A stretch of DNA of 64,000 bases from an uncultured Anaerolineae bacterium (GTDB lineage Bacteria > Chloroflexota > Anaerolineae > J036 > Brachytrichaceae). Shown in pieces: positions 1 through 14,928 of this stretch (positions are counted from its first letter, which is position 1; every line of letters begins with the position of its first letter). Where the stretch lies: contig CALIMH010000005.1 in NCBI GenBank assembly GCA_938028725.1, forward strand, positions 1 through 64,000, read 5' to 3'. A program made the position numbers and the translations under genes. The notes beneath the pieces were generated by a model. That model did not search any database. It saw nothing but the letters and a program-made list of their open reading frames with translations, and was not told where the DNA came from.

Positions 1-94
1 CCCTCGTGGGGGAGGGGCCGGGGGTGGGGGCGCTCCCCTCCCCCCTCGGGGGGGAGGGGCCGGGGGTGGGGGCAACAGAGGGGCCGGGGGTGGC
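1..94. repeat. G-rich direct repeats at the left edge
   Basis: A 24-nt G-rich unit occurs at 8-31 and again, identical, at 50-73 (42 nt apart), with a shortened third copy at 79-93. C-rich stretches lie between the copies. Runs of four to seven G make the + strand a good G-quadruplex former. No ORF is supported here. It lies just downstream of the methyltransferase stop, so it separates that gene from whatever lies to the left of the window. Confidence 0.75.
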
Positions 95-110
95 GACCAG
101 CACTAGTTGC

Positions 111-4157
<4,047 letters not shown>

Positions 4158-4339
4158 GGCGTCACGGTTGCATGCGCGGCGTTGTGGCCTTGATTATCGC
4201 CTTTTGCTGTCGCTGTGGGGTTGGCGGAGGCCGCCGATCGTGATAGCGGATGATGTCGGCGACAGCGGCGCCAACGGATCGCGGGCTTCGCAGCGCAGGC
4301 CAGCCGTGGCGGATGCACTTCTCTGCAGAGGTGAGACAC

Positions 4340-4370
4340 GGGTAGGCGCAGGCAATGCCTGTGCCTACCC
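4340..4370. repeat. Long palindrome (15-bp arms)
   Basis: Arms at 4340-4354 and 4356-4370 pair over 15 positions with one G-T wobble. There is only one unpaired base at the centre, so an RNA form would open a slightly larger loop. No T-run follows, so it is not a clear intrinsic terminator. It looks like a dispersed intergenic palindrome, but I found no second copy in this window. Confidence 0.7.
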
Positions 4371-4408
4371 TCTTATGTTGCGCCTGCCCCTCATTAGAAA
4401 TGCACCCC

Positions 4409-4437
4409 TTGCGCGACCGCCCTTGAGCCGATATGAT
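4409..4437 (+). promoter_or_regulatory. Possible promoter for the AT-rich gene
   Basis: TTGCGC at 4409-4414 and TATGAT at 4432-4437 are separated by 17 nt. They lie about 135 nt upstream of the start at 4574. This is a weak match to a sigma-70 type promoter. Confidence 0.3.
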
Positions 4438-4573
4438 ACAATGGTAGCTGTTACACATGGAGCAGCCTGCGTGATGGTGTGACTATCGCGGCTTCCTCAC
4501 GCTGCGGCATGAGCGCCATCGCGCATCCTACTCGCATCACGACAAGGTCGACTAAACGGGAAAAGAAGCGAAT

Positions 4574-5737
4574 ATGACATACCCCCACGAGCGTCAGATT
4601 GAATACTGGACGAGCCGAAGTATTGAGCGCTTCTTCGAGGCGATGGGACATGACGTTCTGGTGCTGCCGAATTCACAGAGGGCAGAGAAGGAAATTCCCT
4701 TCGATCATGCATTCTATATGGGTGACGGCGATCTCAAAATCTTCGGTTTACAATATAAAAGACTTATGCATAAATCAAATTATGACTATTGGAAAATAGA
4801 TAGCGATCAGTTTAATAAAATTTCTAAGTACGATTGGATTTATTACGCTTTAACAGAAATAAGGTCGATTGACGATAGCTCGAGTGCACCTTTCCTTACG
4901 TTAATCGTACGTCATAGTGATATGCAGAGATTGATAAGAAGAAAAAATAACAGCTCGAATGAATATGAAATTAAGGAACAAGAAGCATTTGAATTAAATT
5001 ACTATACATTATACGAATCATTACTTCACATTTATAGCTGCGATCTAGGCATTAGGGTGCCTCGCGAGCTGATCTTATTGCTCCGCTATCTGCATCAAAT
5101 CGTCGAGCGGCCTCAGGATCGATATACTATCCTTAGAGATCTGCATTTTAATATTATAAAAATAATAAGACATAGATTATATAGTAAAATAAACAAGCTG
5201 AATGTGCCGATAGACACATTATTATATAACGCAATAAACGAGCTGAATAAAATGAATCCGTATTATCCAAATGAGTTATGGTTGCTAAAAGAAGAGTTAG
5301 AGGAGCTAAAGAAGCTACCGATACGGCAACTTCTAGGTCGATTATATCTATTAGATCGATTATGGCGACAGTACGCGTGTGAATCCAGACAACTAGAGCG
5401 ACCAGAAATACTACTCAAAGTGCTCTTGAGGCTTTTGGAAGCGCAAAAACTCGACTCCGCCCTCCGCCATTTGCTGAACCTGGACAAGCAACTTCAAGAT
5501 CTGAGAACTCAGCTCAATAAAGCAGCCCCAAGAATCCGCGACGAACTAGAGGAAATCCTGAAAGGCCTAGAGAAAATTCTGAAAGGCGGAGATGGGGGAA
5601 GTGGGGGAAGTGGGGAAGGCAGAGATGGAGGAGATGGGGGAAGTGGGGAAGGCAGAGATGGGGGAAATGGCAGACCCACCGGGGATGGGGAAGACGGGGA
5701 ATTGGCGAACGTTGTCTTATACATAGTCAAAATCTGA
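4574..5737 (+). CDS. AT-rich orphan protein, candidate Mrr-like nuclease with Gly-rich tail
   Basis: 387-aa protein of no family I recognise. Residues about 25-65 contain EKEIPFDHAFY followed by KIFGLQYKR. Asp44 and Gln60-x-Lys62 are spaced like the D...QxK active site of Mrr-type PD-(D/E)xK endonucleases. This is a motif-level suggestion only. The middle (about 170-340) is Leu/Lys/Arg-rich and probably all helical. The tail (about 340-375) is Gly/Ser/Asp repeats, ending in a short hydrophobic stretch. From about 4700 to 5450 the DNA is very AT-rich and uses AGA, ATA and TTA codons that are rare in neighbours, a clear sign of transfer. It runs opposite to both flanking genes and ends 24 nt from the helicase stop. 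It could be the nuclease effector of the module, a separate cargo gene, or a defence protein with another fold. Confidence 0.8.
   Translation: MTYPHERQIEYWTSRSIERFFEAMGHDVLVLPNSQRAEKEIPFDHAFYMGDGDLKIFGLQYKRLMHKSNYDYWKIDSDQFNKISKYDWIYYALTEIRSIDDSSSAPFLTLIVRHSDMQRLIRRKNNSSNEYEIKEQEAFELNYYTLYESLLHIYSCDLGIRVPRELILLLRYLHQIVERPQDRYTILRDLHFNIIKIIRHRLYSKINKLNVPIDTLLYNAINELNKMNPYYPNELWLLKEELEELKKLPIRQLLGRLYLLDRLWRQYACESRQLERPEILLKVLLRLLEAQKLDSALRHLLNLDKQLQDLRTQLNKAAPRIRDELEEILKGLEKILKGGDGGSGGSGEGRDGGDGGSGEGRDGGNGRPTGDGEDGELANVVLYIVKI
5591..5674 (+). repeat. 33-bp tandem repeats encoding a Gly-rich tail
   Basis: Two full 33-nt units (5591-5623 and 5624-5656) and an 18-nt partial copy (5657-5674) encode DGGSGGSGEGR, DGGDGGSGEGR and DGGNGR. 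The units are in frame, purine-rich on the + strand, and quite unlike the AT-rich DNA before them. Confidence 0.85.
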
Positions 5738-5761
5738 ACACTACGACGCAAGTTAGTGCGT

Positions 5762-8662
<2,901 letters not shown>

Positions 8663-8735
8663 GGCTTGGCTTGACGATCGATCGGCATGCAGTTAGTTGC
8701 AGGCTGGGAGCGAGTTGCACTCAGCGTAGGAGATT

Positions 8736-9845
8736 TCAGTAGTGCTCGCGGCCGACAGCAGCCGGCTGCGACACAGCGGGCTTGGCGAAGATCATACGCC
8801 CGGCTGCTGTCTGCAGCACCTTGGTCACGCTCACTTCGATCGTTTGTTCGAGGAACGCCTGCCCGTCCGTCACCACCACCATTGTGCCGTCATCCAGGTA
8901 GCCCACGCCTTGGCCGATTTCGCGCCCTGGCTGCAGTATTTGGACGGTAAGCGTCTCACCAGGGAGCACAGCGGTCTTCACGGCGTTGGCCAGCTCGTTC
9001 ACGTTCAGCACTGTCACACCCTGCAGCGAAGCCACTCGGTTCAGGTTGTAGTCGTTGGTGATGATCGGCATGTTCCACTTGCGCGCGAGCGTGATCAGCT
9101 TCTCATCCACTGGCAAGTGATTGCCAGGGTCTTCGCGCATGATGTGGACGGGGCGAGGTGACTCGCGCTGGATGCGCCGGAGCACTTCGAGGCCGCGCCT
9201 GCCACGTGCGCGCCGGAGCGGGTCGGAAGAGTCGGCAATGTATTGCAGCTCGTTCAGCACGAACTGCGGGATGACTAGCTCGCCCATCAAGAAGCCTGTG
9301 GCGTTGACGTCGGCGATGCGGCCGTCGATGATGACGCTGGTGTCAAGCAACAAGCGGGTGCTGCCCGTGTGTGCTGGTTCGCCCTCTGGCGTGCTGCCCG
9401 GCAGCCGCACGCTCAGCATCTCGAACATCTCGCGGTAACGCAACGTTGTGATACCAAGGCCCAGCGTTCCGAAGCCGACCGCTGCCAGAAACGGCAACAC
9501 CGGCCCGAAAGGCTCTGGCAACCGAGCTAAAGGGAAGGCAAGCAGCGCAGCCAGCAACAAGCCTGCGCTCAGGCCGATGAAGCCGGCCACAATTTGCGCG
9601 ATGCTGAGGCTCGCGATCTGATTGTAGAAGAGCACCAGCGGTCGCCCGATCATCAGCGGAACGAGCAGCGCGCCCACCCCACCGAAGAGCACCATGCCGA
9701 GGAGATGGATCAGCAGATAGTCGTTGTACGGCGCAGGCAGCACCCTCAGATCGGTGACGATGTCGCCGACCGACCACCCCATTAATCCGAGCACCACAGC
9801 GCCGGATATTCGCAGTCCAAAAATAATGGAAGATTCCGACCTCAC
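8736..9845 (-). CDS. Membrane-anchored PIN/TRAM domain protein
   Basis: 369 aa, similar in layout to YacL-type proteins. About four hydrophobic segments occupy the first ~130 residues. A PIN nuclease fold follows, beginning near LLLDTSVIIDG (Asp168), with further acidic positions in LNELQYIAD and IITNDYN. A C-terminal TRAM-like RNA-binding domain covers about 290-345. The predicted role is a membrane-bound RNA-cleaving or RNA-binding protein; no substrate is known. The start is GTG at 9845. It faces the DUF3090 gene divergently across a region holding a 34-bp palindrome. It marks the return to core genes next to the defence module. Confidence 0.88.
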   Translation of the reverse strand: MRSESSIIFGLRISGAVVLGLMGWSVGDIVTDLRVLPAPYNDYLLIHLLGMVLFGGVGALLVPLMIGRPLVLFYNQIASLSIAQIVAGFIGLSAGLLLAALLAFPLARLPEPFGPVLPFLAAVGFGTLGLGITTLRYREMFEMLSVRLPGSTPEGEPAHTGSTRLLLDTSVIIDGRIADVNATGFLMGELVIPQFVLNELQYIADSSDPLRRARGRRGLEVLRRIQRESPRPVHIMREDPGNHLPVDEKLITLARKWNMPIITNDYNLNRVASLQGVTVLNVNELANAVKTAVLPGETLTVQILQPGREIGQGVGYLDDGTMVVVTDGQAFLEQTIEVSVTKVLQTAAGRMIFAKPAVSQPAAVGREHY

Positions 9846-9873
9846 TGCTGTGTATCAGGATACTTGCTGTGTC

Positions 9874-9907
9874 TGAGCTGAGCATAAGCAAGCTTATGCC
9901 CAGCTCA
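9874..9907. promoter_or_regulatory. 34-bp near-perfect palindrome in a divergent intergenic region
   Basis: Arms 9874-9889 and 9892-9907 match at 15 of 16 positions around a 2-nt centre. It lies 29 nt from the PIN/TRAM start and 66 nt from the DUF3090 start. There is no T-tract on either side. Such a long symmetric site between divergent genes could be a repressor operator or a cruciform. Confidence 0.6.
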
Positions 9908-9973
9908 CCGCTTTGCTGCCACGCGGTTAAGCCAACACGTATTTCATAGTATCACAGGAGTAGAATCATATTC

Positions 9974-10525
9974 ATGCCCAAGCCTCCACTGGATCTCAAT
10001 CCGGTATCGCGCATCACAGTGGGAGCGATCGGCGAACCTGGTCGCCGCACCTTCTACTTGCAAGCGCGCAAGGGTGATCTGCTGGTCACGCTGCTTTGCG
10101 AGAAGGAGCAAGTGAGCGCCCTGTGTCTGGGGCTGCGCAGCATGCTCGAAGAATTGCGCGTGCAGCGACCGCGCGGTGAGGGCGCACCGCTTGTCAAGGA
10201 CGATCTGGAGCTGGAGCATCCCGTCAGCCCGCTCTTCCGAGCCGGCAACATGGGGCTGGGATACGATGAGAAGAACGACTTGATCGTCATTGTGGTGCGC
10301 GAGCTGTTGATTGAATCAGGCGATGAGGAAAACGCGCAGGAGGTGCGCTTTTTCTGCTCGCGTGCGCAAGCCGATGCGCTCAGCCGACATGGGTTGGAGG
10401 TGGTGGCAAAAGGGCGGCCGATTTGCCCCTTGTGCGGTAAGCCGATGGACCGCGAGGGCAACGTCGAGGGCTTTTGTCCGCGCCGCAACGGCCATGCTGA
10501 TGAGTTGAGCGTTGTCTTCGCCTAG
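9974..10525 (+). CDS. DUF3090 family protein
   Basis: 183-aa protein of the DUF3090 family. The N-terminal ~150 residues form the conserved domain starting near DLNPVSRITVGAIGEPG. The C-terminus ends in a small zinc-ribbon-like segment with CPLCGKPMD and a later CPRRNGH. No biochemical function is established for the family. It is followed at once by the PI3/4-kinase-like SCO1664 gene, the pairing known from Actinobacteria, so the two very likely act together. An AGGAG at 9956-9960 lies rather far (13 nt) from the ATG. Confidence 0.88.
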   Translation: MPKPPLDLNPVSRITVGAIGEPGRRTFYLQARKGDLLVTLLCEKEQVSALCLGLRSMLEELRVQRPRGEGAPLVKDDLELEHPVSPLFRAGNMGLGYDEKNDLIVIVVRELLIESGDEENAQEVRFFCSRAQADALSRHGLEVVAKGRPICPLCGKPMDREGNVEGFCPRRNGHADELSVVFA

Positions 10526-10622
10526 TTACGTCGGGCGCGTTCTGCACCACCCTGCTGCATCGCTGCGTTTGGAACAGGCCCGCAGAACACTTGGTGACGC
10601 TTCTTGTGGGAGTGAGCCTGTG

Positions 10623-11369
10623 ATGCAGAAAGATGCCATTCTGAAACTGCTCGCCGAAGGCGAGATGGAGCCGCTGGGCACCATGCCATGGGGATCGAAC
10701 TACACCTTCCTTGTGCAAATCAACGCGCCGGCTCAAGCGATGCCCTGCTTTGAGCTGCGCGAGACGTTGGCTGTCTATAAGCCGCGTCGCGGTGAAGTGC
10801 CGCTTTGGGACTTCCCAACCGGCACGCTGTGCTTGCGTGAGTTTGCTGCCTACTTGGTCAGCGATGCCCTCGGCTGGGACATTGTGCCTCCCACGGTGCT
10901 GCGCAACGGCAACTATGGCTTTGGCTCAGTGCAACTCTTCATTGACAACGACCCCAACCAGCACTTCTTCACGTTCCGCGACGACGCCACCGCCTGCGAC
11001 CAGCTCCGGCGAATCGCGCTTTTCGACCTGATCACCAACAACGCTGACCGCAAGAGCGGCCACTGCTTGCGCGACGGCAGCGGGCGAATCTGGGCCATTG
11101 ACCATGGCATCTGCTTCAACGCCGATTACAAGCTTCGCACGGTTATCTGGGAGTTCGCGGGCGAGCCGATCCCTCCGGAGTTGCTCAACGACCTGCGCCG
11201 GCTGCAGGGGCAAATCGCGCCCACCCAACCGCTCGGCAAAGCGTTGCGCAAGCTGCTGGACGACGCTGAGATTGCAGCGTTCGAAAAGCGCATCGCCGCG
11301 ATGATCCGCATCGGGCGATACCCCAGCCCAAACCGCTACGAGCGGAACGTGCCGTGGCCTCCTATCTGA
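10623..11369 (+). CDS. SCO1664 family protein (PI3/4-kinase-like fold)
   Basis: Protein kinase/lipid kinase-fold protein of the SCO1664 family. Conserved blocks include the ATP-lysine region LAVYKPRRGE, the catalytic-loop-like FDLITNNADRKSGH, and the metal-binding IWAIDHGICF. The fold suggests phosphotransfer, but no substrate is known. I chose ATG 10623 (248 aa) because family homology begins at ILKLLAEGE and a GGGAG lies just upstream. The frame stays open back to 10512, where it would overlap the DUF3090 gene by 14 nt. It forms a two-gene unit with DUF3090. Confidence 0.85.
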   Translation: MQKDAILKLLAEGEMEPLGTMPWGSNYTFLVQINAPAQAMPCFELRETLAVYKPRRGEVPLWDFPTGTLCLREFAAYLVSDALGWDIVPPTVLRNGNYGFGSVQLFIDNDPNQHFFTFRDDATACDQLRRIALFDLITNNADRKSGHCLRDGSGRIWAIDHGICFNADYKLRTVIWEFAGEPIPPELLNDLRRLQGQIAPTQPLGKALRKLLDDAEIAAFEKRIAAMIRIGRYPSPNRYERNVPWPPI

Positions 11370-11385
11370 ATCCTGTCGGGCAAGC

Positions 11386-13032
11386 CTAACTGACCACCGC
11401 CAGCACCATCGGCCGCCGGCGCGTTTCTTTGTAGATAGTGCTGGTCAGCGTGGCGATAGTGCGCTCCTTGATGTGCTCATCGCTTGTCGCGCCGGTGACG
11501 TCCTGAAGCGCGTCGGCGACGGCGGCGGAGAGCTTCTGCACCAGCTTATCCGCCTCTTTGGCGTGCGTGAAGCCACGCGTGATGATTTCCGGGGGGTGGC
11601 GCAAGCCGCTGATCGCGTCGCGGCGCACGACGGCGATCACCAAGCCGTCGCGTGCCAACATGTCGCGCTCGCGCAGCACCTCTTTGCCCACGTCTCCCAC
11701 GCCGCTGCCATCTACGAACACGTATCCGCCGGGCAGGCGGGGGAGCTGCTCAGCTTTGCCGTCCCGAAACTGGATCGGTGTGCCGTTTTCCACCACGAAG
11801 ATATGATCCGGCGATATGCCGAGGCTCATCGCTAAACGCGCGTGCGCTTTGAGCATGCGCAGCTCACCATGGATCGGGATGAAGTAGCGGGGGCGGATCA
11901 GGCTGATCAGCAGCTTTTGTTCCTCCTGCGAAGCGTGGCCGGAAACGTGCACCTTGGCCAGTGGGTCATACAGCACATTAGCACCTTTCTGGAAGAGTCG
12001 GTTGATGATGCGGTGAATGTATTCCTCATTGCCGGGGATTGGGTGGGCCGACATCACGATGGTGTCGCCAGGTTCAACCTTGATGAGCGCGTGCTTGCCC
12101 ACTGCCATCCGCCCGAGCACGGCACTGGGTTCGCCCTGCGTGCCAGTGGCCATAATCGCAACCTGGTCGGGCGGCATTCTGACGGCATCTTCCAGACGCA
12201 CCAGCATTCCCGGAGGGATTTGCAAGTAGCCGAGCTTTTGGGCCATCTTCACGTTGTCATTCATGCTGGTGCCGGCAATGGCCAGCTTTCGGCCGTACAG
12301 TTCGCACACGTTGACCACTTGCTGAACGCGAGAGATCAACGAAGCGAAAGTGGCCACGATGATGCGTCCCTCTGCATCGCGGAAGATGTGCTCCAGCTCC
12401 GGTTCGATCTCGCGCTCGCTGGGGGTGCTGCCGGGACGCTCCGCATTGGTGCTATCGGCGAACAAGGCCAACACGCCGCGCCCACCAAGCTCGGCAAGGC
12501 GAGCGAAGTCGCTAGGCTTGCCATCCACCGGCGTGTGGTCGAACTTAAAGTCGCCGCTATGCACCACCAACCCGGCCGGCGTGGTGATCGCCAGCCCAAT
12601 GTTGTCGGGGATGCTGTGGCACATGCGGAACGTCTCCACATGAAAGGGGCCAACGGTGAATTCGCCGCCTGGGTTGATGGTGTGGAGTGTGCTCTTGTCT
12701 AGCAGCCGCGCTTCGCGCAGCTTCACCTCTGCCAGGCCGCGCGTGAGCGGCGTGGCGTAAATAGGCACGCCAGGGAAATCTTGCACCACATGCGCCAGTG
12801 CACCGATGTGATCCTCATGACCGTGGGTGAGCACGATTGCGCGCACGCAGTGGCGACGGTTGAGAAGATAGTTGTAGTCCGGCAACACTGCGTTCACACC
12901 AAGCATGTCTGACTCTGGGAACATGATGCCGGCGTCAATCAGCAGGATGTGGCCGTCGTACTCGAACGACATCATGTTCTTGCCGACTTCTCCCAGCCCA
13001 CCAACGGGAATCCAGGTGAGGGGTTTGCTCAT
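11386..13032 (-). CDS. rnj: Ribonuclease J
   Basis: Metallo-beta-lactamase/beta-CASP ribonuclease, 548 aa from the ATG at 13032. The zinc motif HGHEDH lies near residue 72-77, after the conserved WIPVGGLGEVGKNM start. A later metal His lies in VHSGDFKFDHTP and the C-terminal HVSGHAS motif is present. RNase J performs 5'-3' exonuclease and endonuclease steps in mRNA decay and rRNA maturation. The open frame continues upstream to 13080, but those residues are not family-like. It is divergent from homoserine dehydrogenase across 146 bp. Confidence 0.96.
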   Translation of the reverse strand: MSKPLTWIPVGGLGEVGKNMMSFEYDGHILLIDAGIMFPESDMLGVNAVLPDYNYLLNRRHCVRAIVLTHGHEDHIGALAHVVQDFPGVPIYATPLTRGLAEVKLREARLLDKSTLHTINPGGEFTVGPFHVETFRMCHSIPDNIGLAITTPAGLVVHSGDFKFDHTPVDGKPSDFARLAELGGRGVLALFADSTNAERPGSTPSEREIEPELEHIFRDAEGRIIVATFASLISRVQQVVNVCELYGRKLAIAGTSMNDNVKMAQKLGYLQIPPGMLVRLEDAVRMPPDQVAIMATGTQGEPSAVLGRMAVGKHALIKVEPGDTIVMSAHPIPGNEEYIHRIINRLFQKGANVLYDPLAKVHVSGHASQEEQKLLISLIRPRYFIPIHGELRMLKAHARLAMSLGISPDHIFVVENGTPIQFRDGKAEQLPRLPGGYVFVDGSGVGDVGKEVLRERDMLARDGLVIAVVRRDAISGLRHPPEIITRGFTHAKEADKLVQKLSAAVADALQDVTGATSDEHIKERTIATLTSTIYKETRRRPMVLAVVS

Positions 13033-13165
13033 GACTTGTGGCGGATGCAGAACAAGAGCCTGTATAGAGGGGACACCCACCTCACAGGCGCAACGCAGGA
13101 GGCTTGACAGTGAATGGGTTGTCGCAACGCGAAACTTGACACGTGATCAGCTAGCGCCTCACGAT

Positions 13166-13179
13166 TATACTGACCCTCG
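13166..13179 (+). promoter_or_regulatory. -10 element suggesting a leaderless transcript for homoserine dehydrogenase
   Basis: TATACT at 13166-13171 ends seven bases before the GTG at 13179, so transcription would start at or next to the start codon. TTGACA is present at 13136-13141, but its 24-nt spacing to the -10 is too long to be a normal partner. Confidence 0.35.
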
Positions 13180-14255
13180 TGAAGACGTTTATGCAACCCA
13201 TCTGTCTGCTTGGCTTGGGTGGCGTTGGCCGCGCGCTGGTCCGCTTGGTGCTGGCTACCCGCCAGCGACACCTGGCGCGCCATCGCCTGCACATCGCCAT
13301 CCTCGCCGTGGCAGACAGTCGGTGCTGGATGTATGCGCCTGCCGGCCTACCGGACGACACCCTCGAGCACATCGTGGTTCGCAAGACACAGGGACTGGCC
13401 TGGGCCGACTCCAATGGACAGCCTCTGACAGCGATGCTGGAGCTGCTGGCGCAGTGGCCGCCGCACACCATTGTGGTGGACACCACCGCCAGCGAAGCGA
13501 CTGTCCCCTTGCTGCTCGAAGCGAAGGCACGCGGCATGGGCGTTGTGCTGGCCAACAAGCTGCCGTTGGCAGGCGACCTGCGCTGGTGGGACGCGCTCGC
13601 CAACCACACCAGCCGCTGGGAAACCACTTGCGGCGCAGCGTTGCCTGTGATCAGCACCCTCAACACGCTGCTCGATAGCGGCGACGAGGTGTTGTGCATT
13701 GAGGGCGCGCTCAGCGGCACGCTGGCTTACCTGTGCAGCCAACTTGAGCGCGGCGCACCCTTCGGTGCGTCCGTCCGCCACGCCAAGCAGCTTGGCTACA
13801 CCGAACCTGACCCTCGCCAAGACTTAAACGGCTTGGATGCAGCGCGAAAGGCGCTGATCCTGGCCCGCATGTTGGGCTATCGCTTGGAACTGCGCGATGT
13901 GCAGGTGGAGTCGCTCTACCCTTCCCATATGGACGCTTTGGATGTGGACGCTTTCCTAGAACAGGCGGATCTGCTCGATGATCAGATGGCAGCCCGCGCC
14001 GCGGACCTCACCACCGGCGGGCGCAAGTTGCGCTACGCGGCAACCATCTCCGACGGCCAGCTTCGAGTTGGCTTGGTGGGCGTGCCGCCGGAGAGCAAGC
14101 TCGGCAGCGTGCACGGCAGCGATAGCATCGTGGTGTTCCACACTCGCTATTTCAGCGACAACCCGCTCGCAGTGAGCGGACGCGGCGCCGGCCAGGAGGT
14201 GACCGCCAGCGGCGTGCTAGGTGACGTGGTCAACCTGTCGCACGTGATGCGATGA
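13179..14255 (+). CDS. hom: Homoserine dehydrogenase
   Basis: NAD(P)-dependent oxidoreductase converting aspartate semialdehyde to homoserine, the branch to threonine and methionine. The Rossmann motif GLGGVG is at the N-terminus. The family pattern GALSGTLAYL is followed by LGYTEPDPRQDLNG and LDAARKALILAR, which carries the catalytic lysine. At 358 aa it lacks the C-terminal ACT domain found in ~430-aa regulated forms, so no allosteric threonine control is expected from this chain. The start is GTG 13179, or ATG 13191 four codons in. It stands alone, with the AmaP gene 25 nt downstream. Confidence 0.9.
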   Translation: MKTFMQPICLLGLGGVGRALVRLVLATRQRHLARHRLHIAILAVADSRCWMYAPAGLPDDTLEHIVVRKTQGLAWADSNGQPLTAMLELLAQWPPHTIVVDTTASEATVPLLLEAKARGMGVVLANKLPLAGDLRWWDALANHTSRWETTCGAALPVISTLNTLLDSGDEVLCIEGALSGTLAYLCSQLERGAPFGASVRHAKQLGYTEPDPRQDLNGLDAARKALILARMLGYRLELRDVQVESLYPSHMDALDVDAFLEQADLLDDQMAARAADLTTGGRKLRYAATISDGQLRVGLVGVPPESKLGSVHGSDSIVVFHTRYFSDNPLAVSGRGAGQEVTASGVLGDVVNLSHVMR

Positions 14256-14280
14256 TTGTGCAGTAGGGGAGCAGACTTCG

Positions 14281-14928
14281 ATGATGCACCTGTTCAACCG
14301 CGCGTTTGTCATTGTCACGTTGGTGGTGCTGATCCCACTCGGCGTGTTCACGTTGATCTGGCCGGCTGGGATGCTCAGCCTCATGCACACCTTGGCCGAC
14401 ACGGCGCGGATCACCTTCTTCGCCGGCTTCACGGACATAGGTCGCTTTATCACGCGCGTGAGCCTGGCGATCATCTGGGTGGCCGCGCTTGGCAGCTTGC
14501 TGTGGCTGGAGACGCGGCGCGGCACCTCACGCACCATCGAGGTGGCGCGCTACAGTGGCGACAACACCCTGCGCATCAGCACGGAGGCCGTGGCAGAGAA
14601 ACTATCTGAAAACATCCATGCCTTGGAGGGCGTCATTCACGCCAAGGTGAACGCCAAAGGGCGTGATCGCGCGGTGGAGATCAGCGTCGAGGTGACCACT
14701 TCGCGCGACACTGATTTGGTGATGAAGGCTGAGGAAGTCGCTAACCTGGTCCGCCACATCGTGCAGACTGAGTTAGGGCTGCGCTTGGCCGGCAAGCCGC
14801 AGGTGTCCATCAAGGCGAAGGAGGGAGTCGTGCGGCGTCCTCTGCCATTGCCGGCCAGCGATCTGCCGAACAACGCGGCCGGTGAAGCTGCCGAATCCGC
14901 GCAACGCCTCGAGCAAGACAATGCCTGA
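14281..14928 (+). CDS. amaP: AmaP-like alkaline shock membrane anchor protein
   Basis: 215 aa. Two membrane segments (about 9-29 and 58-78) are followed by an Asp23-like soluble domain (about 90-185). AmaP anchors Asp23-type envelope-stress proteins to the membrane in Firmicutes. Here the anchor and an Asp23-like fold seem to share one chain, as is usual for the family. The gene overlaps scpB by 8 nt, implying translational coupling and placing it at the head of the scpB-rluB-cmk run. Confidence 0.75.
   Translation: MMHLFNRAFVIVTLVVLIPLGVFTLIWPAGMLSLMHTLADTARITFFAGFTDIGRFITRVSLAIIWVAALGSLLWLETRRGTSRTIEVARYSGDNTLRISTEAVAEKLSENIHALEGVIHAKVNAKGRDRAVEISVEVTTSRDTDLVMKAEEVANLVRHIVQTELGLRLAGKPQVSIKAKEGVVRRPLPLPASDLPNNAAGEAAESAQRLEQDNA

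Larger units (their letters stand above)
4158..4573. other. 416-bp intergenic region between methyltransferase and AT-rich gene
   Basis: No ORF in this gap looks real. It contains a long hairpin (4340-4370), and a possible + strand promoter at 4409-4437 reading toward the AT-rich gene. It should also hold the 5' region of the methyltransferase if that gene has its own promoter. Composition is ordinary GC-rich up to about 4600, so the AT-rich DNA begins inside the next gene, not at its promoter. Confidence 0.6.

Noticed and set aside
5591-5674. CRISPR-like repeat array
   Set aside because: The copies are directly adjacent with no unique spacers and are in frame within a gene. The same applies to 2766-2840.
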